From Ustulina deusta (Eukaryota; Ascomycota; Sordariomycetes; Xylariales; Xylariaceae), in the NCBI GenBank assembly GCA_023159155.1, contig JAJNNX010000042.1, positions 434,001 to 498,000 on the forward strand: a DNA stretch of 64,000 nt, written 5' to 3'. Under the pieces are notes generated by a model. The model saw only the letters and a list, made by a program, of their open reading frames with translations. It was not told the DNA's origin and did not search any database. Positions 1-12,200 of the stretch are shown here, one piece after another. The translations under genes were made by a program, and so were the position numbers. The first letter of the stretch is position 1, and each line of letters starts with the position of its first letter.

Positions 1-1306
1 CAATGAGATAGGCTGCACCTTCACTTCAGTAGTACGGGATAGAAGGATTCGTAGAATGATGGGAGTCCAGTCAGGCTCGAGAATAGGGGTATTATTCTCA
101 CCACTGCAGCTGGTGGTTCTATCATGCATTCCTCGACTAAGAAACAGCGGCTTAGCATCCCTATTCAAATCTATAAGACCGCATTCAACACATTACAAGA
201 CGGCTATCGACGTCATGAGTTTAGTCATTGATGTGATGGCGCACACTATACATTTGGGTGATTGGGCGACTGACGCCTTCTTTGAGATCTGCCCAGCCGA
301 AGGATTCAGAAAACATGATTCTTCCTATTCACTCAAGAGTTAGACTAACGTGTCATTGGCGAGTAGTGTACACACTATTGGTAAATAGACGTAGTCGTGC
401 TCTAGGGTGATACCTAGGTGAATGCTTAGCAACCTGTGGTTGGCCCCAAAATCAGTGCTGCGCCCTGTTTCGGAATCAAGCCAATCACTTTACCAAATTC
501 GAATTTGCCGAGATTTGATCACAGTAAACATACCTCTTGCATCTGAGGTGACACTGGTGGGGGCGAGGCTCACTCGTGCGCGAATTTCTTCACATTAGTT
601 GAAACCAACACTTTAATTGCCGCTATAGGCATTTGTATTTAGTACTGAAGTGGAAAATATGAGCAGGCTCAGATATAGGGCTACTTACCTTGCCCTTATA
701 CAAGGGGATAGACTAAACCCACACTTTGAGTAATTATAATTACTAGACTTTTCAATTGGGGAACTGGATGATTAAAATACAACGCACTTGAATCAGCGCA
801 ATTACCTCGCTAAAAAAAAGGAGATCTGATGTTCTAGTACAGGGAGACTGGCCGTTGACCATATACTCAATTCGTGGAGCCACAAAGTGATCGGGCCGCA
901 AAGTGATTACCTATGTAACCTAACCCCCTTTTCAGCCACCCGCATTTAACCCAAGACATTCCAGTACGGAAAAAGTATTCGTGAGTAGCCAGGATAAGAG
1001 ACCACGGCTCTAGTGACTAAAATTAGCAGTCGTTTCGTGGGGTCTGGTTTTGTATTCGGTTTCACGGATTACCATGTTCCACCGCTACATATCATTACAG
1101 CCCCCATCATGGCTGTGTGATAATCAGGCTGAGATACAGTAGGACTGGATATTAAGGGGCCAGCCGTTGATTGTTCTTATTCTATGGAAGTCCAAACGGC
1201 TTAAAGGGGCCCGAAGGCTCTTTTATTATTCCTTCTTCATAACGAATCTCACTTCTACGACCCCAGCCACTCTCAGCATCCTTGTGACATTCCAATATTT
1301 GAAGGC
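1..1306. other. Intergenic DNA, no supported gene
   Basis: No convincing coding region is seen; the only short open frame (56-343) has no recognisable motif and unremarkable composition. The stretch from about 640 to 960 is one copy of a diverged dispersed repeat whose inverted partner lies at about 11,905-12,200 (listed separately). Position 363 has one copy of the TAGTGTA motif that is clustered at 18.4-20.2 kb. Confidence 0.6.
640..960 (+). repeat. Diverged dispersed repeat R1, copy 1
   Basis: Read on the plus strand, this stretch aligns by eye with the reverse complement of about 11,905-12,200. Shared blocks in the same order include AGGCTCA, an ACC-TGCCCT block, CAAGG-GATA, AAACC-ACACT, a TAGACTTTTCAATTGG-like block, and near the right end TATGTAAC followed by CCCCCTTTTCAGCCAC. 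There are many substitutions and small indels, including 4 nt inside the last block. No coding capacity is visible. It may be the relic of a transposon; the class is unknown. Confidence 0.6.
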
Positions 1307-4300
1307 ATGCAGCCTACCAACACAAGCCCCGAGAGGCATGAGGAATCTAATGCCACCCAATCAGGATTCTATCCCGAACTATTACCTCCAGCGTTGCCGA
1401 CGCATGAACCATCACAGTTTCGAAACTCGTCGTCCATGGTCAACCATCCTAACTCATCAGAGGCCATGTTCCCAGTGGAACTAGGCGACTCAACCACCAG
1501 ACGTCGAGATTTGATCTCCCCAACGTCGACTATTAATAGTCAGAGTATCAATCCGCCAATATCGACTCCCCCGTCTCCAGTCGATGACGGAGTGATCTCG
1601 AACGCCAGCGCAGTATCTACCATCAACGAGAATAGCGGATTTCCACTGCGATCTTTTCATACCGGATCTGGTGATGATTTACGTACCTTTTCAAGACCAC
1701 TAGATATCTATCAACAAGGTACAGGACTATCAGAGGCTGCGCCAATGAGTTCCAATGTGGATTCCCTGTCTTCACATCACGACACGCCCTCTCCCAGACC
1801 CGAATCGCCTACGCCAACAACGCCATGGAAGTCTTTATACCTCGATTGGAAAATTTTACTCTGCTTCTCAGCTCTGTTTGGCAGCATACTCATTGCCATT
1901 GAGGTCATAACCTCGATATCTAGCCAAAGACATGGTTTAGCAACTGGTCGACCCCAGTTACACTATCTGTGGAAGTACGGGCCGACTGCTGTGTTCACCT
2001 TGATTATCACATTTTGGGCACGAGTAGAATATAACGTTAAGACGATCGCACCCTGGCTCCAGCTCTCTTCCGGTCCCAAAGATGCAAGTCGAACTGTATT
2101 GCTCGATTACATTTCACCTTTTCCTGCCACGACAGTATATGAAGCTGTTAGATATAAAGACTTTTACGTGGTAGCAGTCATTCTAGTTACAGTTATACTC
2201 CGAGTCCTTATAGTTCTATCAACAACCCTCATTATTCTCGTTCCAGTTCCGATAGAGTTGCACGAAGTGCCGGCAATACTACAACATACGTTTCGAACTA
2301 CAGTTCTAGATGGATGGCCCCTTCCGGTGAGCGCTTTTGAACCACAGGATTCGGTAAAAGCCCAAGTCTACATGGGGCTAATGAACGGGGAACATCCGTA
2401 TCCTATTGGCTTAACCGAGTCTTTAGCATATCAGGACTTCAGTGTAGACTTGAAAGGTGTAGAAAACTTAACTTTGGCAGTGGGTGGATTCTCCGGCATG
2501 GTGGAGTGCAAAGAATCTAATCATATAGGGCTTCTGCCTGGAACGCGCATAACATCATCCTCTTACTATTCACAGACGGTAGAGACAGAGAACTGCACAT
2601 ACTCCTTGAACCTTACATTCCCAGAGAATTCATCCAGAACACAGTACTACGGCCGAGTGCTTCTATCAAGCTGCGACGAGAATGCGGTGGTAAATGATAC
2701 ATCAATTTATGTACCGCCGGAAAACAAACAGAACTTCACGCTTCAAATACTAACAATGGAGATCGCATACGACCAAGAGCCAGGAGTTAATAACAACACG
2801 CAACAGAGCGCTCTTATTACAAAAGTAATGGAGAGGAGTTGTTATCCATCATTTGTCATCAAAAATGTTTCTGTCGCGCGCTCTACAGGCCAAAATGACA
2901 GTCTCAGCATTGCGAAACAACGACCACGCTTGCTTCCCAAAACAAACCCATGGGGTGGATTTGCAGATCTCGAACAGCTTCTCAACTACGAGTGTACTCA
3001 CGGTGGATGTATTTTTGGGGAGCTTGATGGTTCTTGCGAAAGTAGCTGCAATCTGAGTACTACAGCAGTCAGCAACAATGGAACACAATACGAAAGCATT
3101 GCCCTCGATGGATTTCTCGCGCTGGCCTTGAAGAAAAACCTCCAGATAAGTCCGGCTAGCGTGACTGGGCAATTCTTCAACTCGACATACATTGATGAAA
3201 ACATAGATCGTTTATTCGTCTCTTATGGGGCTTACTTGGGATATCTTCTCTTCAGGGACCAGACAAAGGGTGCGACAGCAAATGCAACAGCGACAGTGGA
3301 AAGTAGCCGATTGCTAGTCACGTCAACAGTCGCTCATGTTATGGCCGGACTTCTCGGACTATGCTTGATCTTGTCGCTTTCAGTGATCGCACTTTTACCG
3401 AAACGGGATATTCTACCTCCGCGGCCAACGACAATTATGGACATGGCCGTTTTGGCTCATCAAAGTCAACCTTTCACGCAGAGCCTTCGTGACTTGGGTG
3501 CATCAAGCGAGAAAGCTATGCGATCTCAGATAATACGTTCACGAAGTTACAAATTGGATCTTGTTCGAGACGCAGACCTGGAAAGCAAAAAGGTTTTCAT
3601 TTTGCAGGTTGACAGCGAATCGAATCCCGAACATCACAGTGGCCATCTATCCGAAGATCAAAAGCCGAACAAGACCCGACATCCCTTAGTGCTCCATTCA
3701 GTGACTCGACTGATCCTCGCTTTGCTGGTCGTTACAATAATTATCACGATAGAGATCACACTTAGGCGGTCAGAGCATGATCACGGTCTAATGGACGTTG
3801 GAAGTAAGGATTATGTCCAGTATGGGTGGATGTTTCTACCAGCGATAATTCTATCGCTTATATCTCTGTATTACGGCGCTGTCGAGTTTCAGGTCCGTCT
3901 GCTCGCGCCGTATCAAAACCTCTCATCAGGAGCACCCTCACGTGTGACCCTGTTTCTAGATCTTACAGACAAACATTCCGTCACAGCTTTCGTAATTGCG
4001 ATCCGTGTGCGCCAATTCGCAGTAGCTGCTGCTATACTCGCGGCATTTACAACTTCTTTCCTGACGGTTGCGTCAGCCTCATTGTTCTCAGTTCAACAAG
4101 TCTCGGCTGACAATGTTCCAACTCAGTTGGTCCCACACGACATACTGAACTATACGGAACTATGGACCTCTCGGTCTTCTAACTCAACCCCTCTCCTCGC
4201 TGCCAATCTGGACTACCCAGCTTTCACATTCCAGAATTTAGTGTACCCATCACTACGGTGAAACAAATCTATTAATGATCACTCCTTAAACAGTGCTCAT

Positions 4301-5515
4301 GACATATACACTGAGGTCAATATTCCCGCCGCAGGATCGTCCCTCAACTGTACTGTATATACGAGACCTCATCTCGAAGCTACACTCGGTGTCTTCTCTC
4401 GTGACGGGGAGGCTGATAGGCCTTACATTCACGTTAAGTTTCCAGGAACAAACTGCACGGGCCCAGAGGGTAACTTTCGTATGAACATAGATGATTCATT
4501 CACCACTCGAGATTTTTATTTCGGTATTGCATTGCCAGGGTCATCACAACTTTTTCTTGACGACTTCCTCCCCGACGACCAGATTCCAGAAGATCCCCAT
4601 AACTTCATCGGCTGCACCTCATACCTCTCTGCGTGGGGTAAGGTATCGAACTGGACAGGCAATGACTTATCGATCGTGGGCATGGGTTGTGATGAGCAAA
4701 TGCAGGAGGTCAACACAAAATTGACATTATTCGGCTCCGATCTGGAGATACGACGTGACCAGCCACCGCAATTAGATAATTCGTCCGCTCACGCTGTAGC
4801 GTATGCTCCTAAGGGGTGTTCGGACAGCTGGATGGATGACTGCGGCAATGGTCTCGAAACCCTCTATACGGCTTTGCAGGATATTTTGACCTCCGAAGCT
4901 CTGGATCGTTTCTTTTCCGCCCTCACCTTCCCTGGTGGTTTACTGGCTCTAGATCAATCACTTCTTGGCAACGAGTCGATGGCTCAGTCGGTCGCCGACG
5001 CCGTGATATTCCAACATCAGGTTCTTCGTGGTCAGGCATTTAGTGCGGCCGGTCGAACTCCCATAAATGCTCAAGAAACAAGGTCGACCTTCGTAAACTT
5101 GTCAGATTCAAGTGGACTATCATTCCCTGCAAATGTCTCAGTCATATCGCAAACCACAGGTCGCATTGTTCAGGACGCGCTTGCGACCAGAATACTCGAG
5201 GCCCTTCTCGGTACTGTCCTCGCCCTCTCTTGCTTATCTTGGATTGCATCTCCAAACACAAAGGTCCTCCCACGCAATCCCGTGAGCATTGCGAGCGTGA
5301 CTGCATGGCTTGCAGATGGGGACACTCTCGATTTATTGCCATATAATGTCCATGAGATGACGAAGTCGGACTTGATGTCTTTCTTCGACGACAAGTACTT
5401 TTACATGCGAATGGATCAGCAAGGGCGGCTTGGAATTTGTTCTGCGCTGGCCACGTTCACAAAAGCGAGAATTGGACTTAATCGAAACTTGTCATTGGAT
5501 TCTCTGCTGCTATAA
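1307..5515 (+). CDS. DUF3433-domain large membrane protein
   Basis: A fungal membrane protein of about 1,380 residues containing two DUF3433-type units; its function is not established. The first unit (about residues 170-310) has helices flanking the family hallmark APWLQLSSGP with a following LLDYISPFP. The second (about residues 795-935) has APYQNLSSGAP and LFLDLTDKH, followed by membrane helices. Each unit is followed by a long segment with many N-x-S/T sites and cysteines, presumably extracytoplasmic. A final helix near residue 1,265 (RILEALLGTVLALSCLSWIA) precedes a short tail. The N-terminal 150 residues are Ser/Pro/Thr-rich and probably disordered and cytoplasmic. The first frame stops at 4261, but a small intron restores the frame: either 4243-4293 (51 nt, GTACCC...CAG) or 4258-4293 (36 nt, GTGAAA...CAG). 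Both give the same downstream frame, and the 51-nt choice is the more usual length. The start at 1307 is the first ATG of the frame that leads into coding-like sequence. A possible last intron would extend the gene to 5709 (see findings). Confidence 0.85.
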
Positions 5516-6418
5516 GAAACTTTGATGCGTTCAGAAGCGCTAGAAGGACATTGCAAGGCCATGTGTTGCGCGAGCTTCTGGAAGCAACACTCAAGGAGTC
5601 AGAAAGACTCGAAGGGTCTAGCCAGTTAAGCCGGATGAGAAGTAGAATGAAGGAATCAGTATATAGTCATAAGCATTCCGATGTAGCAAGTCATTACTTC
5701 ACTCAGTAATAAATCTAAGCATTCTCTACCTTCTTCGAATTGAATAGGAGTAATCTCCTGATGACCTTGTTACGATATCGTTGTCAAGGTTGACTTTAGT
5801 TTCAGAAGATAAAGCCTGTAGGTTAGCCGGGTCGTTACACCCTATAACTGCGGCCACTAAAACTAGCGGAGTTGTCGAACTTTTTATGGAGATGTTTTAA
5901 TGGGAGAGTCTCAATATAGTGCGCGGCCATGTGGTAGGTATGCGTTTTCCTCAGGCAGTATACTGCACCTGCCTACGCATCTATCTAGGTTCTGTGATGT
6001 TGAATCGGTCCCGTCGGTTATTCGCCCATATGGTGTTCAGCTGGAAAGATCCCTGCGCTGTAGTCCTATGAAACTTGGCCCCATGAAACCTAGTCCCTGT
6101 CACGGAACGGAACTGCACTAGACTCACTAGCCCGCCGCACTACCGGGAGTTAAAATAGAACGGCGGCGAGTTGAGCAGGGACTTGACTGCCTGCAGTTGT
6201 GCATGGGCCGCTCTTAGCATCTTCACTATTCCTCAACGGTATTTCTCTTGTATCGGCCCTATGTTGTTTGAAGTCGATCTTCCTGGAATAGGCAGTCAAC
6301 ACCAGATAGCCGACATAGCACCGGCGGAATGGCTTGGCAATCCCGTTGAGGAACTCGATCGACAACGACACCAACCGTCGTTTCGGCCCCCGATAATTTG
6401 TCAACGAAGGCATTGTCT
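5516..6418. other. Intergenic DNA upstream of the amylase
   Basis: The first 190 bases may be a terminal exon of the upstream gene, because an open frame resembling coding sequence runs to a stop at 5707. Beyond that no gene is supported; the short open frames at 5900-6121 and 6171-6425 show no motif. Confidence 0.5.
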
Positions 6419-6426
6419 TATATAAG
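6419..6426 (+). promoter_or_regulatory. TATA box of the amylase gene
   Basis: The sequence TATATAAG lies 105 nt before the amylase ATG, a typical place for a fungal TATA element. This is a sequence match only. Confidence 0.5.
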
Positions 6427-6523
6427 TGTCGTGATACACGCTCTCGCTAACTTCGCCTTGAGGCTGTTCTGTCGTCAAACCCTATTGGCCTAATCGAGCA
6501 TTCCACCACCACCGGCCCCAATC

Positions 6524-8020
6524 ATGCGTGTCTCACGCTTGTCCATCGTGGTCTTTTCTCAGTTGCTTCTACCTGTCCTGTCGGCGGACACAGATGCATG
6601 GAAGTCTCGGAACATCTATTTTGTGCTTACTGACCGGGTAGCCCGCAGTAGTGATGACACAGGAGGCGATGCATGTGGCGATCTTGGGAGATACTGTGGT
6701 GGCACTTTTCAAGGCCTCGAATCCAAGCTCGATTACATTTCTGGTATGGGGTTCGATGCCATATGGATTACGCCGGTTGTGACAAGTAAGTTCACTTCGA
6801 CGCAAGAAGGGTTACATGATCACTATTTGGCTTACCAACCATTAGATAGTGACGGTGGATACCATGGATACTGGGCACAAGATTTATACGGCATTAATTC
6901 AAACTATGGTACTGCAGATGATCTGAAGAGCCTAGTGAATGCCGCCCACGACAAGGTAAGCTGTACTCGTTTTCTGACCCTCCCATTTGCTGACAGCCTA
7001 GTATAGGGCATATATGTCATGGTTGACGTAGTTGCGAATCATATGGGCTTCGCCAACATCGCCGACGACAGACCAGAACCACTTAACCAGGAGAGCTCCT
7101 ATCATGCAGCTTGCGACATTGACTATTCTAACCAGACCAGTATAGAGACGTGCCGCATTGCAGGTCTCCGTGATGTGAACACTGAGAGCTCCGAAATCCA
7201 AACCCTCTATCAAGACTGGGTCAGCTGGCTGGTGACCGAATATTCATTCGACGGGGTTCGAATCGATACGGTCAAGCACGTCAACAAGGAGTTTTGGCCT
7301 GGGTTCTCGTCCGCCGCCGGGGTATACACAATTGGAGAAGTATTTGACGGCGACGTCAATTACCTTGCAGGATACGCTAGTCTAATGTCGGGCTTGCTCA
7401 ACTACGCCATCTATTATCCGATGAATAACTTTTATCAACAAACGGGCAGCAGCCAAGCCATGGTTGACATGCATAACCAGATCAGCTCGGCATTCCCTGA
7501 CCCGGCGGCGTTAGGCACCTTCTTGGACAATCACGACAATCCTCGGTGGCTGAACTCAAAGAATGATCTATCCCTTCTCAAGAATGCCCTAGCATATGTC
7601 ATCCTTTCCAGAGGCGTTCCTATCGTGTATTACGGCACAGAACAGGCATACGCCGGCGGTGCAGATCCTGCCAACCGCGAGGATCTCTGGCGAAGCGGTT
7701 TCAATACCGAATCCGAGATGTACCAAGCCATCTCTCGGCTGTCTGCCGCTAGAAAGTCTGCGGGTGGGCTTGCTGCTGATGACCAATCTCACTTGTATGT
7801 CGCGGACACCGCATACGCTTGGAGTAGAGCCGGGGGCGAGCTCATCATCCTGACGACTAATTCTGGACTTGGGTCGACTTCAAATCACTGTTTCAATACC
7901 CAAGTACCCAATGGGCAGTGGAACAATACTTTTGGTACCGGCGCTTACACATCGGACGACAGTGGGAATATTTGTGTTAGTGTTACTAATGGTGATCCTG
8001 TCGTGCTGCTTGCTTCTTGA
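6524..8020 (+). CDS. Secreted alpha-amylase, GH13 (Taka-amylase type)
   Basis: An endo-acting enzyme hydrolysing internal alpha-1,4 links of starch and glycogen outside the cell. Two exons, 6524-6955 and 7007-8020, are joined by a 51-nt intron (GTAAGC...TATAG, branch site CTGAC, phase 0) and give 481 residues, close to the roughly 500 of Aspergillus alpha-amylase. Residues 1-21 form a signal peptide. All four GH13 regions are present: DVVANHMG (from Asp151), GVRIDTVKHV with the nucleophile Asp231, GEVFDG with the acid/base Glu255, and FLDNHDNPR with the transition-state Asp321. The spacing between the three acids (24 and 66 residues) matches Taka-amylase. The N-terminal Cys pair in the CGDLGRYCGG stretch also matches the family. 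The protein ends after the catalytic and C-domain, with no starch-binding CBM20. It has one intron where classical Aspergillus genes have several. A TATA box lies 105 nt upstream. No amylase regulator or glucosidase neighbours it. Confidence 0.95.
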
Positions 8021-8906
8021 CGTCGTCGAGGTATCGCGGGTGCATTGGTCACCTAGTCCATTAAGTTAATGAATGAATGCGGTTGAGGTTGGTAAGTTGA
8101 ACAGAGGCAAAAGTTGAGGTGCACATTATCAATGAGGTGTTGTTGAAAATTGGAATTTTTCCTCACCTTATCCTGGTTCCTTCCATCCCCTTCTAGGAAT
8201 GACCTTCAGTCCTGCGACCAGCATTTCTCTCATACTTTCGCCTCATTTCTTATGCCAGAATCCCTTTGGTATTGGAGCCAAGGCGTTATCTCGGTCTTGC
8301 TGTTCAGTCAAATCAATGGAAATAGTCGGCGCTGTGATTTCGAGATTCCCTGTACCACTCCCCTGAACGACTGTCGTAGTCATCGGCACAACTTCCGCCT
8401 TTACAATTCCTTCTAGGAGGGTAGCGTCCATTGAGTGCAGCTGATCGCAAAGGATGGCATCGTCGACTGGTGCCCATCACTAGGTAGGAGCTCACCATAA
8501 GTATGGTCGACGAGTGTCAGGAGCCGACATCGCTCAGGTCAAATTAGAAATATTTACGAGAGTATTGTAATAGCTCAGATATAAGCAGCTTAGGTCAACG
8601 CCTAGTTATACCTCAAATTCTGAATAAATAAGTGGCTCAAGGAAGAGAGGAGGGAGAAACTACTCTTGCATCTGCGACTGCAAAATATAGACAGATGGGA
8701 AAGCAATTATTGCTATAACTGTGTCTTTGTTAGGTAGTCCACCTATGTGTAGCTACATAATCTACTTAGTCATTTCCAGGTGCACCTTAATATTTTGGTG
8801 TAGCAGTAAATACGCTCAAACCACCTCCGTATTCCTCTTTAGCTGTTAGCAATATAGCTATAATGCTTTTTTACACAATATCATATCATCTGTTGTGATG
8901 GGTGAT
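8021..8906. other. Intergenic DNA between convergent genes
   Basis: This is the shared 3' region of the amylase (+) and the PLP enzyme (-). Short open frames at 8150-8431 overlap each other on both strands and show no motif. Nothing further is seen. Confidence 0.6.
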
Positions 8907-10223
8907 TCAGTTACGTGCTGCTAGAACGGCCCCGAAAGCCTCATCCAGAATTCTTAGACCCTTGCTTATTTCGTCCTCCGTGACTGTTACCGGGGGTGCA
9001 AGACGGAAAACGCCCCCCATTCCTGGCAAGTTTACTACATTGCACGATAGACCCAACTCAAGCGCCTTGTTAGAGATAAGTTCGCCCAAGTCAGGACCGG
9101 GAGCCTTAGTCTCGGCGTCCGCGATGATCTCGATACCTTGTAATAAACCCCTGCCGCGAACGTCGCCAATGCACCAATATTTCCTCCGCAAATCCTCCAA
9201 GCCAGCACGCAGCTGCTCTCCTCGCTCTTCAGCTCGCTGGGCGATATTGTCGCGCTCCACAATCTCAAGTACCTTATCGCCGACGACCGCAGTGAGAGGG
9301 TCGTTTAGATGCGTGGTAAGCCATAAAAACCCGGACTGGGCGAGCCCGTGTGCAATTTCGGGGGTTGTGCTGACAGAGCCTAGTGGAAGGCCGCACCCAA
9401 GTGTCTTGGAAAGACATAGAATGTCTGGCACAACATCGTCGTCCTCGAAAGCGAACATCTTGCCCGTCCGCCCAACACCTGTTTGAGCCTCGTCCATGAT
9501 CACGAGCATGTCTCGCTTTCTGCACTCCTCAACCATGCGCTTCAAGTAACCCTTTGGAGGGACAAGAATGCCGCCAGTTGACAGAATCGGCTCCATGATG
9601 AAAGCTGCCAGCGACCCGACGCTCTGGCGGTCAATCATGGACCAGCCAAACTCAAGCTCCGTCTCCCAGTCGTAAGACCCATCAGGCTTCCGGAATGGGG
9701 AACGATAGGCGTAAGGGGCAGGGAAGGCCAGCATGCCCGGTGTTGGCGGCCCACCGTTCTTGCGACCCGCTGAGTACGTAGCTGACCCAGATCCTTGTGT
9801 CAGGCCATGATAACTTGCTGAAAAGGCTACAATCTCGAATTTCCCAGTGAATACCTTGGCCATCTTCAATGCTGCCTCGGTCGTCTCAGAGCCCGTATTA
9901 AGGAAGAAGGACTTCTCCAGAGGAGCAGGTAAAAAGCGTGCTAAGCGCTCCGCGAGCGCCACCACGGGGTGTGTAATCATGTTGCTGAGAAGATGGTCGA
10001 GCTCGGCAATATTCTTCCTGACTACCTCAACGATCTCCGGATGGGAGTGTCCGAGAAGTGAACTCATCTGACCTGATGTGAAGTCAAGGATTTCACGGCC
10101 ATTCTGGTCGTATAATCTGGTTCCAACAGCTTTGGTAACAATGGCAGGGGAATAGGGGACACCAGTGCTCATCAAATACTTGTCGGCCTTAGCCCAGAAC
10201 TCGTCTGTTTGAAGTTGGGCCAT
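8907..10223 (-). CDS. 2,2-Dialkylglycine decarboxylase-like class III aminotransferase
   Basis: A PLP enzyme of 438 residues. By family it is expected to decarboxylate and transaminate dialkylglycines such as 2-aminoisobutyrate, or to act as a related omega-aminotransferase; likely cytosolic, with no targeting peptide. It matches bacterial dialkylglycine decarboxylase along its whole length: ILDFTSGQMS near the N-terminus (Gln52), YSAGRK, IMDEAQTGVGRTG with the PLP-N1 aspartate (Asp244), LSKTLG with the PLP lysine (Lys273), IGDVRGRGL, and PGMGGVFRLAPP with the carboxylate arginine (Arg407). These positions are almost identical in numbering to the bacterial enzyme. The residue that is Trp138 in that enzyme, stacked over the cofactor, is Tyr138 here, so activity may lean toward plain transamination. 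The first ATG is at 10223; the frame extends 18 nt further upstream only to a TTG. The gene has no intron, unlike most of its neighbours, which together with the bacterial-like sequence allows an ancient bacterial origin. Exact substrate is uncertain. Confidence 0.88.
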   Translation of the reverse strand: MAQLQTDEFWAKADKYLMSTGVPYSPAIVTKAVGTRLYDQNGREILDFTSGQMSSLLGHSHPEIVEVVRKNIAELDHLLSNMITHPVVALAERLARFLPAPLEKSFFLNTGSETTEAALKMAKVFTGKFEIVAFSASYHGLTQGSGSATYSAGRKNGGPPTPGMLAFPAPYAYRSPFRKPDGSYDWETELEFGWSMIDRQSVGSLAAFIMEPILSTGGILVPPKGYLKRMVEECRKRDMLVIMDEAQTGVGRTGKMFAFEDDDVVPDILCLSKTLGCGLPLGSVSTTPEIAHGLAQSGFLWLTTHLNDPLTAVVGDKVLEIVERDNIAQRAEERGEQLRAGLEDLRRKYWCIGDVRGRGLLQGIEIIADAETKAPGPDLGELISNKALELGLSCNVVNLPGMGGVFRLAPPVTVTEDEISKGLRILDEAFGAVLAARN

Positions 10224-11904
10224 TGTGCTTGAGTTGGACAACCAAGTAGACCCGAGAAAGGAAGATCACTTGATGGGGAGATGAGAGGCAGTTGTAAACC
10301 TCAGCGTCAACAACAGCACGGCAAGATATTCTCATTAAATATATTGACAAGTTCTCTCATTTGGAGAGATTTTCAAAAGAAAATGCCCATTTACCAGTCT
10401 TCTGCGTCCACGGGATGTAACACCTGTCGTGTGGCAGATGACCACCATTGGTGGGGTAAGGGGTTCCCACTTGCCCGCGGGGAGCATTTCCCGCGGCCAC
10501 AGAACATAGTAACCACCCGCAATTGTGAATGGCATCCTACGCTACATGCATCAACATCCTTACACGTTTCGCGCCGATAAAAGTTGAACCGTCAGGTAAT
10601 TCTTTAGCTGTTCGTTTAGTAGTTGATCGCCTTCTAATACAGGCACTTCAAGACCATCAAAGTTTGCAACGGGATTTCCGCTTCCTACATGGTATGCAAG
10701 CTGGTTGAGAGTTTGAACGATATACTCGGTTCCTTACTGCAGGAAACAATGTTGACATTGTTGTTTTCAAGGATGTTCTACGCGATAAATTTAATAGACT
10801 TCAACGTACACCCGTTTAAAAGGGTGCGGCAGTGATAATCAATGCTCAACGTCAGAGACTGAATGGTGATGGGAGCCCCCGCAGAAGACTGGCCGCGGGG
10901 AAGTGGAGAATATGAAAACAACTACAGTCCCAAATACAGCAGAATTGATGTGGGCCCTATCTACAGCAGATCCTTATGAGCCACCTGTTAGCTGCTATAC
11001 CTCTTTCTGAGCAGATGTAATTGAGTTTCTCCCAGTTTCTTTGCTTAGCCCATTGCTGCCCTCTGGATCCCCTTTCTGATCTCGGGTCTCTTCAATGTCG
11101 GAAATAAGTAACCCGTTGCGCCTTAAGTATGATGTAGTTGTTGTAGTCAATACTTCTAGTATTATAGTGAGCTCCGTCAAATTTCCAAGGCCCTTTGGCG
11201 TGGAAAGTTCTGCATCATAGGCCGATGGTGAGTGAATCACGGGCCTCAGATGATGGGATTCAAAGGCACGAAGAGCAGCCTCCCGGTGTCTGCAGGCCGA
11301 GAGAGTTGGGAAATCGACTGATGCTGGATCTTTGACTTGCCAAGTTTAACCTGGAGGTTGCCTGGCATATTTCCGTGAAATGATAATTAGCAAGATGGAT
11401 AATTAGAACTAGTTGATCGAGGGAAGAGGGGTGTAGGAACTTGCAAGGTAAATTTTCACATTTAAAGGTCGACCGAGTATCAAAGTTAGCTGTAGAACTT
11501 ATCAAGTGTGGAATGCAAATAGCTGAATGGGAATTGGGCGCAGTGTAAAATAGATCAACCAACACTCCCTTACAACTAATTTCAAAATAACACGGGGTGG
11601 GCTGAATACATATAATATCCCTACTAGATTAGGTAGCAACCTAAACCACCCGAAAACGCAGTATGCAGTGTGTAATTATGTCGTTCAGGTGTGTGGTCCT
11701 CTTGCTACCTCCTAGTGCATTGCAGGCAGTTGATAACACGTCGTAGCTAGGTCTTTTTTTATCGAAGCATGGCGCTACTTTAGCGACAAATAAGTCATTC
11801 ATGAAATTTTTATCAAGATTGCATATTGTAGTTACCTATATTCAAACTTGAAATATAGTTGATACCAGGAGTCCTTATTTGATGTTAAACTACACGTAGC
11901 GGAA

Positions 11905-12200
11905 AGCAGCAGGTTAAGTGGAAGTGGCTGAAAAGGGGGTTACATAGCCACAAAGTGGCTATTCGAGTATAGCATGCGGCTAGCACCAGAAGTTTAACTA
12001 GTTTTTACACATGAAAACATGAATACTCTTTTAGTTAGTTAGTCAGTGGGGCTGAATTTAGATGCGCCTTATCAGGGTTATTTAATTCACCAATTGGAAA
12101 GTCTACTCATTATACTCAGGAGTGTAGGTTTGGCGTATCTCCTTGGAAAGGGCAGGGTGAGTACCCCTTATTTTTGAGCCTACCCACATTGTCCACTTCC
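11905..12200 (-). repeat. Diverged dispersed repeat R1, copy 2 (inverted)
   Basis: The reverse complement of this stretch matches 640-960 in block order, including GCCAC near CTATGTAAC, CCCCCTTTTCAGCCAC, TAGACTTTCCAATTGG and the TGCCCT/CAAGG/GATA blocks. The two copies are about 11 kb apart in opposite orientation. No terminal repeats or target duplication could be fixed by eye. Confidence 0.6.

Noticed and set aside
8902..9486. 194-codon plus-strand open frame inside the PLP-enzyme gene
   Set aside because: It overlaps a fully conserved enzyme on the other strand, with Ser/Pro/Arg-rich composition typical of antisense shadows.
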